From positions 1 through 58,774 of the forward strand of contig NZ_LUUB01000090.1 in assembly GCF_001641635.1 (NCBI RefSeq): DNA of 58,774 nt, in the 5' to 3' direction. The position numbers and the translations under genes were made by a program. The notes under the pieces are model-generated. The model had not been told where the DNA came from, made no database searches, and saw nothing but the letters and a program-made list of their open reading frames with translations. Shown piece by piece: positions 57,931 to 58,774 of the stretch (positions are counted from its first letter, which is position 1; each line of letters starts with the position of its first letter). This stretch comes from Bradyrhizobium centrolobii (GTDB lineage Bacteria; Pseudomonadota; Alphaproteobacteria; Rhizobiales; Xanthobacteraceae).

Positions 57931-58774
57931 GCGCGGCCCCGCTGATCGAGATCGAGGGCCTGCGCGTCCGTTTCCACGGCGACGATGGCCGCATCACCCA
58001 TGCGGTCGACAGCGTCGACCTCAGCGTCGCCAACGGCGCGACGCTCGGCCTGGTCGGCGAATCCGGCTGCGGCAAGAGCGTGACGTCGCTCGCGATCATG
58101 GGACTGCTGCCGAAGCAAAGCGCGGAGGTCACCGGAGCGATCCGCTTCGACGGCTTCGACCTGTTGCGGGCCCCGGACCAGACCCTGCGCGACCTGCGCG
58201 GCAACCGGCTCGCGATGATCTTCCAGGAGCCGATGACCTCGCTCAATCCGAGCTTCACCATTGGTGACCAGATCATCGAGACGATCCTGCGTCACCGCGG
58301 CGGATCCCGCAGGAGCGCGCGCGAGCGGGCCATCACGCTGCTGCGCCGTGTCCACATCCCTTCGCCGGAGCGGCGGATCGACGAGTACCCCCACAAGCTA
58401 TCCGGTGGCATGCGCCAGCGCGTGATGATCGCAATGGCGCTCGCCTGCGATCCAAGGCTGCTGATCGCCGACGAGCCGACCACGGCGCTCGACGTCACCT
58501 TGCAGGCCCAGATCCTGGAGCTCATGCGCGAACTGAAGGCGGCAAGCGGCGCGGCCATCATCCTGATCACACATGACCTCGGCGTCGTAGCCGAGGTCTG
58601 CGACGAGGTGGCGGTGATGTATGCAGGCGAGATCGTCGAGCGCGCACCGGTCGACGAATTGTTCGCCTCACCCCAGCATCCCTACACCGTCGGCCTGCTC
58701 GGCTCGATCCCGCGGCTCGACCACCGCGCCGAGCAGCTCGCGACGATTGAAGGCATGGTGCCGAACATGGCGCA
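57927..58774 (+). CDS. ABC transporter ATP-binding protein (DppD/OppD type), 3' end outside window
   Basis: At least 282 codons, open to the window edge. Starts MSAAPLIEIEGLRVRFHGDD. Walker A GESGCGKSVTSLAIMG, signature LSGGMRQRVMIAMALA, Walker B LLIADEPTTALDVT and ITHDLGVVAEVCDEV are intact, and MTSLNPSFTIGDQIIETI marks the peptide-importer subfamily. It is a second DppD-like ATPase in the same gene series; it may be the first half of a tandem ATPase fusion or serve a second importer. Confidence 0.92.
   Translation, partial: MSAAPLIEIEGLRVRFHGDDGRITHAVDSVDLSVANGATLGLVGESGCGKSVTSLAIMGLLPKQSAEVTGAIRFDGFDLLRAPDQTLRDLRGNRLAMIFQEPMTSLNPSFTIGDQIIETILRHRGGSRRSARERAITLLRRVHIPSPERRIDEYPHKLSGGMRQRVMIAMALACDPRLLIADEPTTALDVTLQAQILELMRELKAASGAAIILITHDLGVVAEVCDEVAVMYAGEIVERAPVDELFASPQHPYTVGLLGSIPRLDHRAEQLATIEGMVPNMA

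Overview
The window reads as a chromosomal segment of a Bradyrhizobium-like alphaproteobacterium. The support is a eukaryotic-type glutamine synthetase II at the left edge, high-GC third-position codon use, several intergenic palindromic repeat types of the kind I know from Bradyrhizobium and Rhodopseudomonas, DUF1127 small proteins, and a phasin / PHA synthase set. The taxonomic call is an inference from gene content; there is no rRNA, tRNA or housekeeping marker in the window.

Region A (1-18.3 kb) is loose and patchy. It holds glnII (5' end cut off), a carA-carB pair whose CarB carries an extra C-terminal domain, two small exported proteins, a membrane hybrid histidine kinase, an OmpR-type response regulator killed by two in-frame stops, a frameshifted DUF1127 gene and an intact one, a Tat-exported bicupin oxalate decarboxylase, and a FUSC / DUF1656 / HlyD efflux operon. 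Gaps are long, codon use is less GC3-biased and decayed genes are present, so everything after glnII looks like acquired or eroding DNA. No integrase or attachment site was seen.

Region B (18.3-25.6 kb) is a dense operon of ferredoxin, cytochrome P450, MFS transporter, YuiH-type molybdoenzyme and a hydrolase-OsmC fusion. It is followed by a divergent MocR-type regulator / DMT exporter pair.

Region C (25.5-34.6 kb, minus strand) is a phenylacetate degradation block: paaX, paaABCDE, a PaaI thioesterase frame running without a stop into PaaK, then a quinone-oxidoreductase-like protein and a YeeE/YedE transporter. PaaK makes phenylacetyl-CoA, PaaABCDE epoxidises it, and PaaX is the expected repressor. 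The genes for ring opening and beta-oxidation are not here.

Region D (34.6-49.3 kb, mostly minus) is rich in storage-polymer and neutral-lipid functions: two paralogous esterases at its two ends, a phasin, a PhaE-PhaC-like PHA synthase translationally coupled to a GNAT acetyltransferase, a self-sufficient CYP102-type P450-reductase fusion, an epoxide hydrolase-like protein, a wax ester synthase/DGAT and a DUF6489 protein. Region E (49.7-58.8 kb, plus) is a peptide-type ABC importer (binding protein, two permeases, two ATPases), a gamma-glutamyltransferase-family enzyme, a DUF1028 protein and the start of another ABC ATPase, cut by the window edge. This suggests uptake and cleavage of gamma-glutamyl or other small peptides.

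The least conventional items are the CarB C-terminal fusion next to glnII, the PaaI-PaaK read-through frame, the PHA synthase-GNAT coupling and the CYP102/epoxide hydrolase/wax synthase/esterase neighbourhood.
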